Program-made: the position numbers and the translations under genes
Shown: positions 40,637 to 53,337 of the stretch, piece by piece
Layout of the letters: the number at the start of each line of letters is the position of its first letter
How positions within the stretch are numbered: the first letter of the stretch is position 1
Source of the DNA: Knufia peltigerae
Lineage: Eukaryota; Ascomycota; Eurotiomycetes; Chaetothyriales; Trichomeriaceae
DNA: 64,000 nt
Direction: 5' to 3'
NCBI GenBank assembly: GCA_030247855.1
Contig: JAPDRN010000082.1
Location: 98,799 to 162,798, forward strand
The notes under the pieces: model-generated
What the model was told of the DNA's origin: nothing
Databases searched by the model: none
Seen by the model: the letters and a program-made list of their open reading frames with translations, nothing else

Positions 40637-42121
40637 TCATTTCTTCATCGCTTTTTCCGGGTTCTTCTCCAGCAAGAGACACCACTTCCTCCACTCCCTC
40701 GCCGCTTTGCGGAACGTATTTCTCAAATCAATCTTGACCTCCTCCAATTCCCACTGCTCGTCCTCCCAGTTTTTCTCCTCCATGTCCATCTCGGTCGCCT
40801 TCTCCCCATCTGCCGCTCCGGGACTCACGGCCCGGTGTCTATTTCTCCCTGCGGGCGTCCAGCCGATCGCCTCGAGCACGTCGCTCTCCGTGGGGCCCGT
40901 CCTGTACTCGGGGAACAACTTGCTATCCACCTTGTGACACTCGCTGTCGAGATACCGCCTCAGGACCTCGATCCTGCCACTGTCTCTGAATGTGAGTCGC
41001 AGTTGGTCCTTTCCACCATTCTGACCCTCGCCGTCGCCACCGTGGCTTCCTCCGTCTGCTGGCGTTGGAGTCGCGGCACTCGAAAGACGTTTCGTCACGC
41101 TCCTCGCCGTCTTGGCCCCGCGGAAACTGGAGTACGCCCACACCGTGTCGATCTCGCCCAGCCCGCCAAACGGCCAGATGAAGGTGGCGAGGATGTCGAT
41201 CCCATACCCGACAGGCATCAAACCTGTGGCGATGATGGTGTCGCGTTGGGCCTTGCTCTTGGTCCGCAGCATCGTATTGACGAATTCCTCGCGCATCGCC
41301 GCCTCACCGAGACCCAGGGTCGGTGGGTATATCATGACCATCTCCTCGACGCCGATGGTCTTGTGAGTCTCGGGTCCCTCGGTGTCGCTGCGCTCGTCAT
41401 CCGAATGGGCCGGTGAGACGCGCCCCAGAAAGTCCAGGTTCGACGTGGTCGTCTTGTTCATGGCCCAGTCGATCCCCTTTGTCGCTTTGGACTTGAGCCC
41501 CTTCCACGACGCCGTTTTGGCGGTGCTGGTCTTTGCGGCGCGAACCTCTTCTTGCCATTTTCGTTGGACCTTGTGGAGTTTGGCTTCCTTGGTGCCTTCG
41601 GCGGGTTTCTGGAGCGGGGGTGGCGGAGGCGTGTAGATCATGAAGCGCGAGGGTACAGAGTCCGGCGTCGCGCTGCCGATTTTGGGCTTGGGGAAGGGCA
41701 CAAGGTAACCTATGAGCTTGTGCGGGTCCCGGATGTAGTGGATTGGGTTGGAAGGGTCATCGTCCGCTGAGAATGTTTGTTTGATGCGTTGAGGTGGGGG
41801 TTGAAACTGAGGGGCTGCCTGGTGCGACTCTTGTCCGGCGTAGTCGGCCGGATTGTATGACGGTGGCGGAGGTTGTTGATACATCTGTGCTTCAGTTCCA
41901 AAGTTGTTGCCATGTCGCTGAGGTAGAGGCGGTGGTGGAGGTTCGTTGATCTGTGGCACCGCCGGATATTGCGCTGATGGGTCTGCGCCGTACGTCTGAG
42001 ACATGTCGTTTGGCCGTGGTGGCATAGTCGGAGGTGGAGGGTATTCTCCTGGTTGCTGTACAACTTGCGGTTGTTGGGCAGGATGAGATGGAGGTGGAGG
42101 ATAGTGGTTCTCGTCTGCCAT
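40637..42121 (-). CDS. conserved Pro-rich protein of unknown function
   Basis: 494 aa in one exon from the ATG at 42121 (MADENHYPPPPSHP). The first 125 residues are Pro/Gln/Tyr-rich with several PPPP runs. A folded-looking region follows: HKLIGYLVPFPKPKIG, SRFMIYTPPPPPLQKP, HKVQRKWQEEVRAAK, KTASWKGLKSKATKGIDWAM. A hydrophobic segment (IIATGLMPVGYGIDILATFIWPFGG) could be one membrane-associated helix hairpin. The C-terminus is charged and helical (EVKIDLRNTFRKAAREWRKW). The dense Trp/Lys motifs suggest a conserved fungal family, but I cannot name a function. In-frame residues upstream of 42121 are judged leader. Confidence 0.85.
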   Translation of the reverse strand: MADENHYPPPPSHPAQQPQVVQQPGEYPPPPTMPPRPNDMSQTYGADPSAQYPAVPQINEPPPPPLPQRHGNNFGTEAQMYQQPPPPSYNPADYAGQESHQAAPQFQPPPQRIKQTFSADDDPSNPIHYIRDPHKLIGYLVPFPKPKIGSATPDSVPSRFMIYTPPPPPLQKPAEGTKEAKLHKVQRKWQEEVRAAKTSTAKTASWKGLKSKATKGIDWAMNKTTTSNLDFLGRVSPAHSDDERSDTEGPETHKTIGVEEMVMIYPPTLGLGEAAMREEFVNTMLRTKSKAQRDTIIATGLMPVGYGIDILATFIWPFGGLGEIDTVWAYSSFRGAKTARSVTKRLSSAATPTPADGGSHGGDGEGQNGGKDQLRLTFRDSGRIEVLRRYLDSECHKVDSKLFPEYRTGPTESDVLEAIGWTPAGRNRHRAVSPGAADGEKATEMDMEEKNWEDEQWELEEVKIDLRNTFRKAAREWRKWCLLLEKNPEKAMKK

Positions 42122-43075
42122 GATAGAGCTTTGCTGGTTACAACCCAGATAGATCACGATAGTTGATGCAAAGTGAAAGTTGAGGCAGGTCAGGTATGAG
42201 AGCGATGAGTGATAGTGATATACAAGACTGAAAGGGTTTGTTTAGAGTGATGCCTTGGCTTCGTATCGACTAACTCTCAATAAAACAAGGCGACTTGGAA
42301 GGCCCAACTTGGAAACACTGTCTATAATAAGCCACTTGTTGTATACGCGTCGATCAACAAGTATGACGTGGGGGGGACAAGTCGACAACGGTGGCTGAGG
42401 CCCGGCAGTGCTCGGGAACATCAAACCAGCTCGGCCTGTACTTCACACTTTATGTGCTTCGAGCTTACGATGGCGAGTGAGGCTTAATTCTATAGCTTAG
42501 TGACTGTGTAGAGTCAATCATGGTGCGATGTTTGATTCATGAGAACAAGAAGCATTGGAGTGAACTTCATGAAGCCTATGTTGGGGATCGTGGATAGATA
42601 GATTGTTATGCGTCGAGAGAGGGAATATATATTTCATAGCACAGTGCGTGAGGTTCGTATCACCCACGCTATCGGAATCATTCGCCACAGCACGGCAGAC
42701 AAAATAAATCCTTCCTTTCACATTGGGTGTACACACTCCATTGCTGATTTATCTAGGCCTCCCTCTTCACCTGTAAACATCAAGATTTTCTTTACCAGAA
42801 GCAAAGCCCATTGACCATCTCCAAGAATGAAATATAGCTAGGTCATCAACTACATGCCACTCATTTAGTTTCATCGCGATGGACTCAAGAATCAATACCA
42901 CCATGAGACAAATTACACTCCGCGTGCCTGCCATGTACTGATCATTATGCATTACCGACGTTCTTTTCAGATGGCATATCCAAAAGGGGGTGCTACCGCT
43001 CTTTGCACCATACCATTCACCCTCGCTCCCAATCTCTCAACGCTCATGCCTCCGCTCAAACTCGTGATAGAAGTT
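42122..43075. other. intergenic region, 0.95 kb
   Basis: Promoter of the Pro-rich gene and 3' region of ApsA. AT-rich with spurious ORFs only. Confidence 0.45.
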
Positions 43076-46000
43076 CTAAGGCCCAGTTGTCGCCGCCGTT
43101 GGTCTGGTCGGCGTGGCAGCTGCTGTGCCGGGCATGGAACCCGGACCCCCTCGTCTAGCAGAGCCTCGGAAACTCATACTCAGAGATCGATGTCCGTGGC
43201 CATGAGGTGTACCATGTCGATGGCTGTGACTTAGGGTCGAGACGTCATGTTTGCCTAAGCCGCCACGTTAGTCATGCTGCCTATCCAGGACTCAATTTTC
43301 TGTACGTACCGTCACAGCAAGCCCGGACATTCTCGAGTCCGCCAAAGCCGACTTGTTCCTGTCTCAACATCTCTCTGCGAAGCTCTTCCGCAGAATCTTT
43401 GCGCCCATCACTCACTACACTGGCATCGTAGATGCTACCAACCTCGGATCGTGCTCCGGAAGGGTGATTGGCTGCCTCACTCATCCTCCGAGACCTTCCC
43501 GTGACAGATCCAATCATGCGCGAGAAACGGCTAACACTACTGGCACGACCCGTGCGTTCCATGTCGGCGTCCTGGGTCTGCTCGACACGACTCTGTCGAA
43601 GGCTTGAATCATTAACAGTACCGTGAGATTGACGCGTGGGACCAGTCGTGGCAACACCGAGGGATGGTCTCTGAGCACCAGAGGCTCGGTTGGTACTGGT
43701 GCCTCTGGTGGTTCGAGAGTTGTAGCTTGACAGACTCATACGACTGGCACTTGGGGCCAGTGTAGCTCCATATCCGCTGGCATTGACGTTGAATTCGTCA
43801 ACATCATCCCGGGTGATTTCCGCGCCGCCAGCTTGATAGCTGCCATCACTAGGATCATCGCCACGAAGTAGCAGGTAATTTAATGCGTTGTACCAAGTCT
43901 CGTGTCTCTGTCCAGTGCTTGCAGTAAATCTCACACGACGGCCAGGAGTGATGACTTCGAGACTCTTTCGATGCAGTCCAGGGGGCATGGGGTTGTCATC
44001 GGATATGACTTTGACGCTTTCGATGAGCACGCTCTTTGCTTTCAGCTCATTCCTACCCGCAGTTTGGGGGTCTTGGTCAGACCAATATAGAGTCTTAGTA
44101 TATGGGTGTACCCAGAAGTACCGTCGATGCCTTGTTTCAGACATCTCGGCTCGTCCAGCCTTGCGAGTGTATTTCCACAAAAACTCTCCTATCATGGTTT
44201 GTGTTATCGCTTGGATGATCCTGGGGTCTGTGCCAAAGCCATGCGCCGACATCTGTCCAGCGGGATGGATGTTGAAGCGCTCGTCTAATTCAGATGCAAA
44301 CGAAGATACAGACGATCGATGTGACAGCTGTGAGGTGACGGTACCTCGCTGTTGACGACCAACGTTAGAGGTGCGTCTGGTAGTGCTGTCACGAGTGGGA
44401 GATCGTACAGATTCTCCTGGGGTGCGTGGGCGCCGCATGGCTGAAGCTGGGAATGCGGGCGGTCCCATGACAGTGGGCGCATGGGCTGGATTGTTGAGCT
44501 CCCGAGTCGGAGAACCGACCCGACTTACGGCTTTAGCAATGGCAGCTTTGTGGTCAGGAGGGAGAGGTGGGTGGCTGTTGGACAAGCGCCGGCTCAACGA
44601 ACTCGACGGCCTCTTAGTGGGTGAAGGTAAAGGTACAGCCTGACCAATTTGCATGCCGGGCACGATTGAACTGGGTATATCAACTTCCTGTCGTTCAAGA
44701 GCGTCTCCTGGTGTGAGAGGGCTGAGCGGACCAGTAACAGAATCCTCTTGTTTGTGACCCTCTGGCAACGGCACAGGCAAAGCAAACTTTGTTCGCAAAG
44801 CTTCCTCGATTTGTTGAGCAGTAAGAAGCGTCTGGGAACCTTGGTCTTGGCTAATGGTTGCAGGAGTCTCCGCTTGCTCTCGGCCGTTGTCAGATTTGCC
44901 AGCGAGTGTATTCTTGACGGGAACACTATTCCCAGAGACATCCTTCAATGGCATGTTTGCTGGCATTTCTGGGACAGCACTTGTTTGTTCGCTTGTCTCG
45001 TCTTCGGCAATCACCGGCGCACGGTCGTTCCTTGTCTTGGACAGGCCTAAGGCCGCTGCGGCGGAAGCAAGGAGTCCTGATGCTGCCACCTTTTCAGCAG
45101 TATGCGGTCTGCTTGGAGAATCTTCTAGTTGGGTGGAAGCCGACACACCAGGCACACGTTTCTTCTGAGGCGTTTGCACTGGTTCAGTGACTTGAGCGTG
45201 AATGTTCGAAATTGTGAGCGGTTCACGCAACGGAGCGGTAAACGTGGCCGTTTTATCAGGCGTCACTGGCTTGGTATCCTGCATTAAGAGACCAGAGTAG
45301 TTGAGGCGTTCGAGGACCAGGGAATGGGAGGCAGATTCAAGGGTTGGCTCCACTTGTTCCGGGCTTTGTGCTTCATCCCAAACGGTCTTGGGAGGAGTAA
45401 TGAATGCAGTATTTCTGACAGGGCTTTCTTGCAGCATTCTCTGTGGGGTGTACTGTGTGCCATTATCGATGTGTTTGACGGGCGATACTGGCACAGTTGG
45501 AGGTAGGGGAAATTGGGATGGAATAGGAGATGGCGTTTGCTCCCGGAGCGGAGTATGGGGTGCTTTGACATCGTCCACTGCAACCACACTGCCTTGCGAC
45601 TGCGATTGGTTTGGCTCCCAGGGGTCGGTCATAGTGGCAGAGTCGACCATTGCCGCCTTGACAAGACTGACAGGCTCCGATTGCGGTGCTGGCTGCTTAC
45701 TGGGGGTGTAGGCCGGGACACCAGGGGTTGACGCTGCTGAAGCAATGCTAGCTCTGCCGGGCGTACCAAAGTTGGAACTATCATCCATACCGCCTAGCTC
45801 TGCAAAAAGACTCCGCTCAGCGCCAGGCACGCTTCGCTCACTACTGACCGTAGCTGGCGAGTCCTGCTGCGCGCCTTCCGAGTACAAGTTTGTAGGAGTA
45901 CCGTCCGTGGGAACTCTCGACTGTCTCGCGAATGAAGTCCGGCCGTTTTTGAGCCGGAATTTCTGCGGCTGACTAAAGACTGGCGTTTTGAGTTCATCTT

Positions 46001-47831
46001 CATCTTCACCAGCCGAAGTAGAAGCGGTGCTCATGTATGACTGCCGGTCACCAGCAGATTTGAAGGCAAGAGATGGCTTATTTGCCCGGGATATACCTTT
46101 CCGCCGCAATTGAGACGCAGTATCTTCCGTTTCAGTCAAATCATCGGTGCTATCACCAGCAAGACTTTCAGCACCAGTCTGGAAATCTTCGCTCTCTGTG
46201 GCGTGCCGCTCGTCTGCAGTCTCAAACGCGCCTTCGGTCTCATTTGCAGTCTGATACGCGTCGCTCATGTCAGTGCTCCGACTCTCGGCACCAGCTGGCA
46301 CAGCTAGATGTCTCTGAGTGTGTGTCCTAGTAGGCGAGTCGACTGTGTTGTCCTCCCAATCATCATCTTCCAGCTCAATATCAGTGCGAGCGCGTCGACT
46401 TCCTCCGAGCATGTCAGGCCGAGCTGGCTTCTTGAAAGTATCCGACTTTGTCTTTTGTCGTTTGTTGCCGCTGCCTACAGATACGTCGCCTCGACGCTGC
46501 TCTAGCTCATCCCTGGCATCTTGTAGCATACGCTTGAGCTCGATCTTTTCTGTCTTTTCCCTGTGGATATTGTTTTTGAGGTTCTGGATCATCCTATGAG
46601 CATGATGTAACGAGCTGCGAAGGGTCTCCGATTCCAATCCGCCATGTCGTGGGGTTGCTTTTGTAGGAGAAGCAGGGGGCGAATGTTCGGGGGACTCAAG
46701 GTCTTCAAATTCTTCATCATGAGCTGGACCTGCTGAAGCCTCTGCGTCAGGATGCTGTCCTCGTAGGCGTGCGGCAACTGCCCGCGCGAGCTCATGGTTC
46801 TGGGCAGTCAACTCATCAACCTTGTTTTGCAATGACGCTCTTTCGCCATCTCCAACGTCGATGCTACGCTTGAGAGTGTGCAACTCGGAATCGTAAGCTT
46901 TCTTTGCCGTGGCGTGTTCATCAGTCAATTTTTCGTGGGCAACCCTAATTTCGTCCATCTCACTTTGAAGTCTGCCCTTCTCCGCTACAGCAGCAGCGAG
47001 ACTGGCATTCAATCTTTTTTCTCGGTCGGCTGCTTCACGCGACGCCGCAAGCAGCTCATGTGTCTGGGTTTCCAGATTCCAGTTTTCGTCTTTGTACTTT
47101 TGCTCACTTTCATCCTGTGCCCGGAGGCGCTGAATATACAATTGGGCTTCCTGCTCTAACCGATCTCTCTCAGCATTGGCCTGCTTCAAAAGATCATCCC
47201 GTTCAGCTACTGCACTCTGTAGGCTTCTCACTTGTGCTAAAAGCGACGTGGAAATATCTGCTGCAAATTGCAAATCGCCGGCCCGATTACTGGGCTGGTT
47301 GCGTTGTCGTCGGCTTGGAGCTGTAACTTTCGTGGGAGATGCAGTCGCCTGGCTCGTAAACGTAGACTGCTCAGCGCCTGGCTTTTCTTCGCCACTGACT
47401 GCCCTTGACTTGGGCCCCAGTAGAGCTCGCGCGATTTCTTTGCCAACATCGTTGTGCTCTCTTTCTAAGTCGGCGAGTTGTTTCCGCAGTTCGGGAGATA
47501 TCTCCGCATCTTCCTGGTGCTCCTCCACCTCGCGCAACTTGTCGTTGAGCTCCGACTGTTGTACTAAGAGCGACTCTCCAAGCTTTTGCGTGTCGTGCAG
47601 CCGGCGTTCTGTCTCGGCAAGATGAGCGATAATGCTTCTTTTGACTTGCGAAGGCGATGTAGCTGCGCCCAAAGTGATCGAGTCCGGATCGACGAGACTG
47701 GAATAGCGGTGAGAATGACTGGATTGCCGAGGATTCTCATCGTCGAGGAAAGGATCAGACAAGTCTCTCACTGACGCGTGAAGACCGCTGTTGAGGACCT
47801 CATCGGTACCAGCTACCACCGCAGCGGCCAT
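43076..47831 (-). CDS. apsA: nuclear-positioning cortical protein ApsA/Num1
   Basis: Encodes the cell-cortex anchor that captures dynein for nuclear migration. Exon 1 is 47831-43310 and exon 2 is 43254-43076; the 55-nt intron has a GTACGT donor, GACTAAC branch site and CTTAG acceptor. Product 1566 aa. The start at 47831 (MAAAVVAGTDEVLNSGLHASVRDLSDPF) precedes a conserved N-terminus. Coiled coils fill about residues 60-130 and 190-340 (LLAQVRSLQSAVAERDDLLKQANAERDRL). The long middle is Ser/Thr/Pro-rich and disordered with short repeated-looking TP motifs. The PH domain lies at about 1212-1318 (FLWKYTRKAGRAEMSETRHRRYFW ... YNALNYLLLR), which binds membrane phosphoinositides. The last exon supplies a His-rich tail starting GKHDVSTLSHSHRHG, typical of the family. 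Confidence 0.93.
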
Positions 47832-48958
47832 GACTGCGGTGATTGCTCTAAGACAAAATGCGCAGTAACGTGTACGGTTCAAGGACGTTTGTTTCCGTTG
47901 GTAGTTATCATATCGCGGCTCGATTGGACAAAATGTACGGTGGTCATGAACTTGAGGAGACTGATTTATAAAATTGAATTGAATGAGAAGCGGCCGCCCG
48001 AGTTCAAGCAGGGTTGTGTTGTCAATCAACACAGAAAAAGGCGGACTCGGTCAGGGAGATTTGCAACGATTGGCTCGCGGCTTGTTGACGCGTTTGGACC
48101 TTGAAAGCTGCCAGCCTGCCAGATTCGGTGTGGGGTCTCACTCCTCGTACCAGCGTCCAGGCGAGGAGTCAGTCAGGTCAGCAATCCCTGAGAAACCGGA
48201 TTCCGCTGCGTAGGATGACACATGTAGGTCGACCAAGCGGCCAAATCAAAATGAGAGTGTTTTAAGGATACCTTATCGATGACGATGAATGTGACATACA
48301 GGTGCTTTGCGTCCTGGGGTAGAAGAATTACTGAGGAGAGCGATATGCCCGCGTGAGAGGGACAACATTCACTTTGCCCAGCATTACTCGTCCACTAAGG
48401 CATCTCGCTCAGACAGGGAGTAAGGAGCTCAGTTTCTGCAAGGAGAAATGCCTCCGATCACAGACCATATGTTGTTCCTTGCTATGCACATTACGTACTG
48501 TACCCCAACACTTACGACCTTCTCTTGTTCAACTATCGTAGTCGCTGCAGTCCGTACTTTGTCCTGCTGTGTGCCGTATACCCAAACAGCGGCTGAAGTA
48601 CCTAGGGAGTTGAGATGTGGCAAGGTCGTTGGGTGGCCACGTATATTAAGCACAGGTCATTTAAAGAGCTCTTGCAAGGTGATATATGAGCACCTTTGAC
48701 TATACAATATGTACCAAATCCAGCCCTTCGAGGGCTCTGTGAAACAAGCCTGCCATAATTATAAAGCTTCCACAATCATTGTGGAGTGGTGCTACATGAG
48801 ACATCCGGAAGACACCAGTCCATTGAAACCCATATCTAGTGAGGTTATAGTCAATGTCCCGTCATTCCAAGTTAATTTAATTCAAGAAGCCAACTTGTCG
48901 CCATTGAAAAATCTCGCGTCGTTCAGCTGCCATCGGCGTGGGTAAGACTTATGAGTGA
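47832..48958. other. intergenic region, 1.1 kb
   Basis: ApsA promoter/leader and 3' side of the next gene. An open frame continues upstream of the ApsA start to 48032, but only a GTG could start it. A possible leader intron acceptor (GTCTTAG) lies just upstream of the ApsA ATG. Confidence 0.4.
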
Positions 48959-49525
48959 TCATGACCATCGTCTATCGGACGATTCTTTTTCTTTCAATCC
49001 ACCTATCCTCTCAAGGTCGAGCGACTGGAAGCGGGTGGCATCTTCGCGCTGATAAGGTGGAAGATTTTCCTGGGCTACAGGTTCCATGCCGACACTGCCA
49101 GAATCGGTAATGTGAACAACAACGACGCGGCCTTTTCGCGTAGAATCTGGATTGCCCTCTTCGTCAGGGAAGGTAATGTGAATCTCCGGCACATCTGATG
49201 CTGAAGTAGGTGAAGAGTTGTGGATGAGGTTCATCTTTTCATCGTAGACAAAGATTGATTCGTTCTTGCCCGTGTTGAAGTTGCTGACTGACGGAGAACG
49301 ATGGTGCGAGGCTTGCTGATGATAAGTCGGCAGCATACCCTGTTTCTTGACGAGTCGTTTACGGCGTATGAAGAACAAAGCCAGCGAGCATAGCGATGCT
49401 AGCAAGAGGAGTGTAAAGAAGACGAAGAGAAGGTGCCCCATAGTGGCGGAAGACGGTCGGTCGTCGTCGAACGCATCTGAAGAATCGCGACGAACATGAA
49501 TATTGGAGGACTGTGTTGAATCCAT
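48959..49525 (-). CDS. single-pass membrane protein of unknown function
   Basis: 188 aa in one exon from the ATG at 49525 (MDSTQSSNIHVRRDSSDAF). Residues 1-28 are polar without signal-peptide character. A strong membrane helix follows at about 29-52 (MGHLLFVFFTLLLLASLCSLALFFIRRKR), with the positive patch RRKRLVKK after it, suggesting the C-terminus lies in the cytosol. The tail contains IFVYDEKMNLIHN, PEIHITFPDEEG and RVVVVHITDSGSVGMEP, short motifs that look conserved. A PPYQ box may be a WW or ubiquitin-ligase docking site, which is speculative. I do not recognise the family. The 3.8-kb gap on its 5' side is unusually long. Confidence 0.78.
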   Translation of the reverse strand: MDSTQSSNIHVRRDSSDAFDDDRPSSATMGHLLFVFFTLLLLASLCSLALFFIRRKRLVKKQGMLPTYHQQASHHRSPSVSNFNTGKNESIFVYDEKMNLIHNSSPTSASDVPEIHITFPDEEGNPDSTRKGRVVVVHITDSGSVGMEPVAQENLPPYQREDATRFQSLDLERIGGLKEKESSDRRWS

Positions 49526-52500
49526 GACTGCCTCCCAGCAGAAGTCGTGGCTTTTTAACGCGAACCTTTAGATCGCGCACACGAATATAGATTTAAGGAT
49601 GAAGCTGATGTGAGGCCCCGGTCGGTGATCGGAGTCGGAGTCCGCGACGAGAGACGCAGCGCGGTTGGCCTGTCTACAATCCTTTGAGTCGATGATTGGG
49701 TCCGAAAGGCTCAAGTTTCCCTTGCAGTGGTAGCAAGGAGGCTGGCGAAGCTACGGATGCGCGTTCAATGCACCTTCTGGCTGCAATCAGTCCGAGCAAA
49801 AATGTCGGTGGTAGGCTCCAGGCGGGTCGACGTGTGGCAGGTGGCTGGAGAAGAATGAACGGACGGCGCGAGTTCAGCAAAAGAGTGAAGCTGAACACTG
49901 CCTGAGAAGAGGAAGACGTTGGGTGAGAAGGGCGGAAGTCGTGCAAGGAAAAGAAGGCAAAAGGGAGAGCCGCGATGAAAGCGAAAATTGTAGATTCCAA
50001 AAGGTGAAATGGTGAAGCGGCCGTTCAACAAACCCCAAGGTGACAACCCAGGGGCAGCACCACGACTTCCCCGAAAAGAGACTGAGACCTGCCAATTCGC
50101 ATTTGGCCAGTGGCTGCTGACAGCGCCCAAGGCTCAGCATCCACCTAGGCCTCCAGCTGTACTTTTCGGCACCACACTCTCACATTTTCAGAGGCCTGGT
50201 GCCCACGCTGCTTCGCTGAGAGTGGGCCTCTAATGCCAATCACTGCATGCAATTTCCAAGGGCGCCTTTTCCTGCCAATGAGCGCCTGGCTACTGAGGCT
50301 ACTACGCGTCACTCATGCAGTGTCGGTGAGTCGGAGCTTGAAAGATTCCTGTTAGCCGCTTGGTGCCTTCCGTGCTTGGAGGGAAGTCAACAAACAAATA
50401 CAGTACGGAGTACATTATTAGGACTACGGAGTTTGAAGTCCCACGTATAACACTACTATACGAGTCCAAATATTTAGTTTGCGAAGTGTAGTGCTCAAGA
50501 CTAGGACTTGGGAATATACCCTGACCTGGAAGACAAGGAAAAGCACCTCTACCTGGTTCCTGTAATGTCGGTATACGTTTTGTGCTGGATCGGATAATTG
50601 AGTCGATCACATGCCTAGAACTCGGGTCTCACTTTAGCAGCGATTTTTACAGTACGGTCAGCCACTCCCAAGACGAGCATCGGAAACCGACAAAGGTACT
50701 CGTATAAAGCGGAGTCAATAGAAAAGCTACAGGCACGTTCCAATAACAAGGAAATGACTCTGACAAGCATGTCTGAAAAGGAAAAATGGTTGTATCCCTG
50801 CTGCAAAGAAGTGTGCTTCTTGCTCTGGCTGACCGGGTTCATGATTCGTGGTAGCAGCCAACCGCTACTCCGTATGCCACCGACAACTGTCACCGTACAA
50901 AAGAGTTATCGCCGACGGAGCGAATGAACAGGAAAACGATGTTTTGACAGCTCTGAGCATTGCATGTCAGACAGGGCGTTCAGTCTAGCGATATGTCGAA
51001 TTACAATACTCCGTACCTACGAGTGGAAACACATTGTGTGGAGATCGAGAACCTGCTCTACCTGGACGTACTATACTCGTAGCATGTGCATACCTGTATT
51101 CGACGATGACATGATAGGAGCCGCGTGAAATGATCGGCGACTTCGATTACAATTACAAGTATGTAGATCGGACGGAAGCAAGCTCGGATCTGTAGGGCAC
51201 GCACGAGCCCGATTTTATGGTTTCCGACCCCTCAAAGTTACGAGTATAAACGAAGACGGTCGCAGCAAGAAGGGGAATTTTTACTAACACAAAGCCAATG
51301 AATATAACGCGGGTGTACAAATGAACTGTCAACTTGACAATTCAAAGAGTGTTGAGCCTTTCACCAACCCCCAAGTTCATCCCCGACAGATCTGGCAACT
51401 CAATCACAAGGGGCGAGGGCTCCCTGTCCGAAGCCTATCCGAAGTTACAATACGGACACGGTCTCTCATTTTCCATACATCGCTTTGCCCTGCTATTCGC
51501 GTCAATAATCATCATTGGTATTTCGAAGTAACGCCACTAGTAGGTTGGAATATGAGATGCACCGCCGATAGGGGTTTACATGTCTGAAAAGAGCCCACTT
51601 AGAGGTTGAACCTCCACCTCGAAGTCGTCCAGCGAACCACACCTTTGTGTGTTGTCGAAGTCCTCCTTTCTATTGTATGATTAATTACCACTTCCGGTTT
51701 GACCACGTCAGAATCGAGTTTTTCCGTGAGAGTCGATCGAATAGTAGTGCTGCGACGATCGCAAAGACGCCATCGAGGGCGACTTCAGCCGGTTTTCCTT
51801 GCTTCAACATTGGCTGTCTCACCGACGCTTCGTTTCTATTCCATCTTTCGAAGACTTCGCCTAAGTCACTAGTGACAGCTCGTTGTCAGCAGCACATGGT
51901 CGCAGCCGAGTGGTCGATCATGGTCCCGACTTCAATGACCCAACAGTGCTCGTATCTTGGGCCAGTGAGAGTCTGAGTCAGCCTCTGGAAGAACATGTTG
52001 GGGATCAGTGATACCCGTACGGAGTATCATTACCCGGGACACAAGATGCCGGTCTTGCAGAAGCGACGGTTCTAATGCAAGTACAACATCAAGCGAAAAG
52101 GGAACAGTAAAGGTCGAGATGCAAGCCACCTTGTGGTCGCAAGGCAAGGAGAAATCGAGATCTTGGAAAACTGAATTTGGGCTGAAACGCTGCCACGGCT
52201 TCTTTCTTGCCGTTTTCCTAGTCCAATGGGGACGCGCCTGGCCTAACCTCAGTGGCTCTAAAGGGCCGCTGGGTACTTCCGGGCGCACCCTTCTAGGGTC
52301 AGCCACCCACCAAACCATGGAAGCCTCACGACCCTAGTGACCTCAGATGCCTCACCCGCCTAAGCCTAGTGCCCTTTCACGCCCAAAAGTCCACCTCTTG
52401 GGCATCTCGCTCTCATCTCCACCGCAGCCCACTTCGCCTGGTCGATCTGGGGTTTGACGCTGATGGGCTTTCTGCCTGCGCATCATCATCGTCTTTTTCC

Positions 52501-53106
52501 CTACACGACGTCTTTTTTTCTGATATATCATCTAGGCTTCGGTGTTGAACCGATTCATCCACCCTTCCCCCTCCCTTCGTCTTGTCCTTCTCGTGTAACC
52601 AGCTTCTCAACACGATTTGATGGTGCTCCCATCCGGCTCCACTCGAACGATTGCCAGACTCTCCCTCACCGCACCACGATCCACCTCCGCCCGCCAGATT
52701 TGCGCCTCGCCTTGCACAAACCCGGCGCACGCAGCATTCCACCCTTCCCAGACATCCATTCTTTTCTCATCCCTTGCTCCATGCGCACTTCGTGGTCGAG
52801 GCGCATGTCTGCTGGCAGATGTTTCTCAGTCCTTACTTTCGCCCGCTGTCGCCATCCGCCCGCAGCCACTTCCGTCTAGGGTCATGCCTTCTATTCGCTC
52901 TGCGGCTGCCTGCTGAAAAGTGTACCATCGGCTTTGCTGGCAAACGAAGGGGTACATAACTCTACCGAACCTTGCTTCGCCCTCATTATTCCTTCTTCTT
53001 TCTGATCTTCTCGACTCTCCTTTCTTATCCCCTTGTATCTGCGGTTGCCTCTTTAATAACCAGGCCCCGGTGTACATTTTTCTCCTGAAATATCTTCAAA
53101 ATACTG
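49526..53106. other. long gene-free region upstream of PUF3
   Basis: About 3.6 kb without a supported gene. Contains four exact TACGGAGTA/TACTCCGTA copies (50404, 50866, 51007, 52018) and a near copy at 50425. From about 52380 onwards the plus strand is pyrimidine-rich, typical of a long 5' leader for the Pumilio gene. ORFs such as 51932-52318 (minus) and 52454-52879 (plus) overlap each other antisense and lack motifs. Confidence 0.5.
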
Positions 53107-53185
53107 GTAAGTGGAACTTCCAGGCGCTGACGGGGGACTTGGGTTTATACAGTTTCCACATATGGAGCACTAACATCTTGATCAG
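53107..53185 (+). other. predicted 5'-leader intron of PUF3
   Basis: A 79-nt segment starts GTAAGT and ends GATCAG, with GCACTAAC as branch site about 13 nt before the end. It lies 152 bp upstream of the PUF3 start codon, where no reading frame needs splicing, so it would be an intron of the untranslated leader. Prediction rests on splice signals only. Confidence 0.6.
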
Positions 53186-53337
53186 TCTATAAAAGCGTTA
53201 TTCCCTCCCTCGGCCCACTCAGGCCTTGTCCATGTTTGTGTATTGACGTTACCACCGGGTAACTGAACAATTTTATATTCTGATTATCTGCCTATAACTT
53301 CTGCCATTCATTCTGTGCAGCGGTATTCTTCTTCACC

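Noticed and set aside
52008..52337. Overlapping sense/antisense ORFs upstream of PUF3
   Set aside because: Mutual shadows of each other, with no homology signature; the region is better read as promoter or leader.
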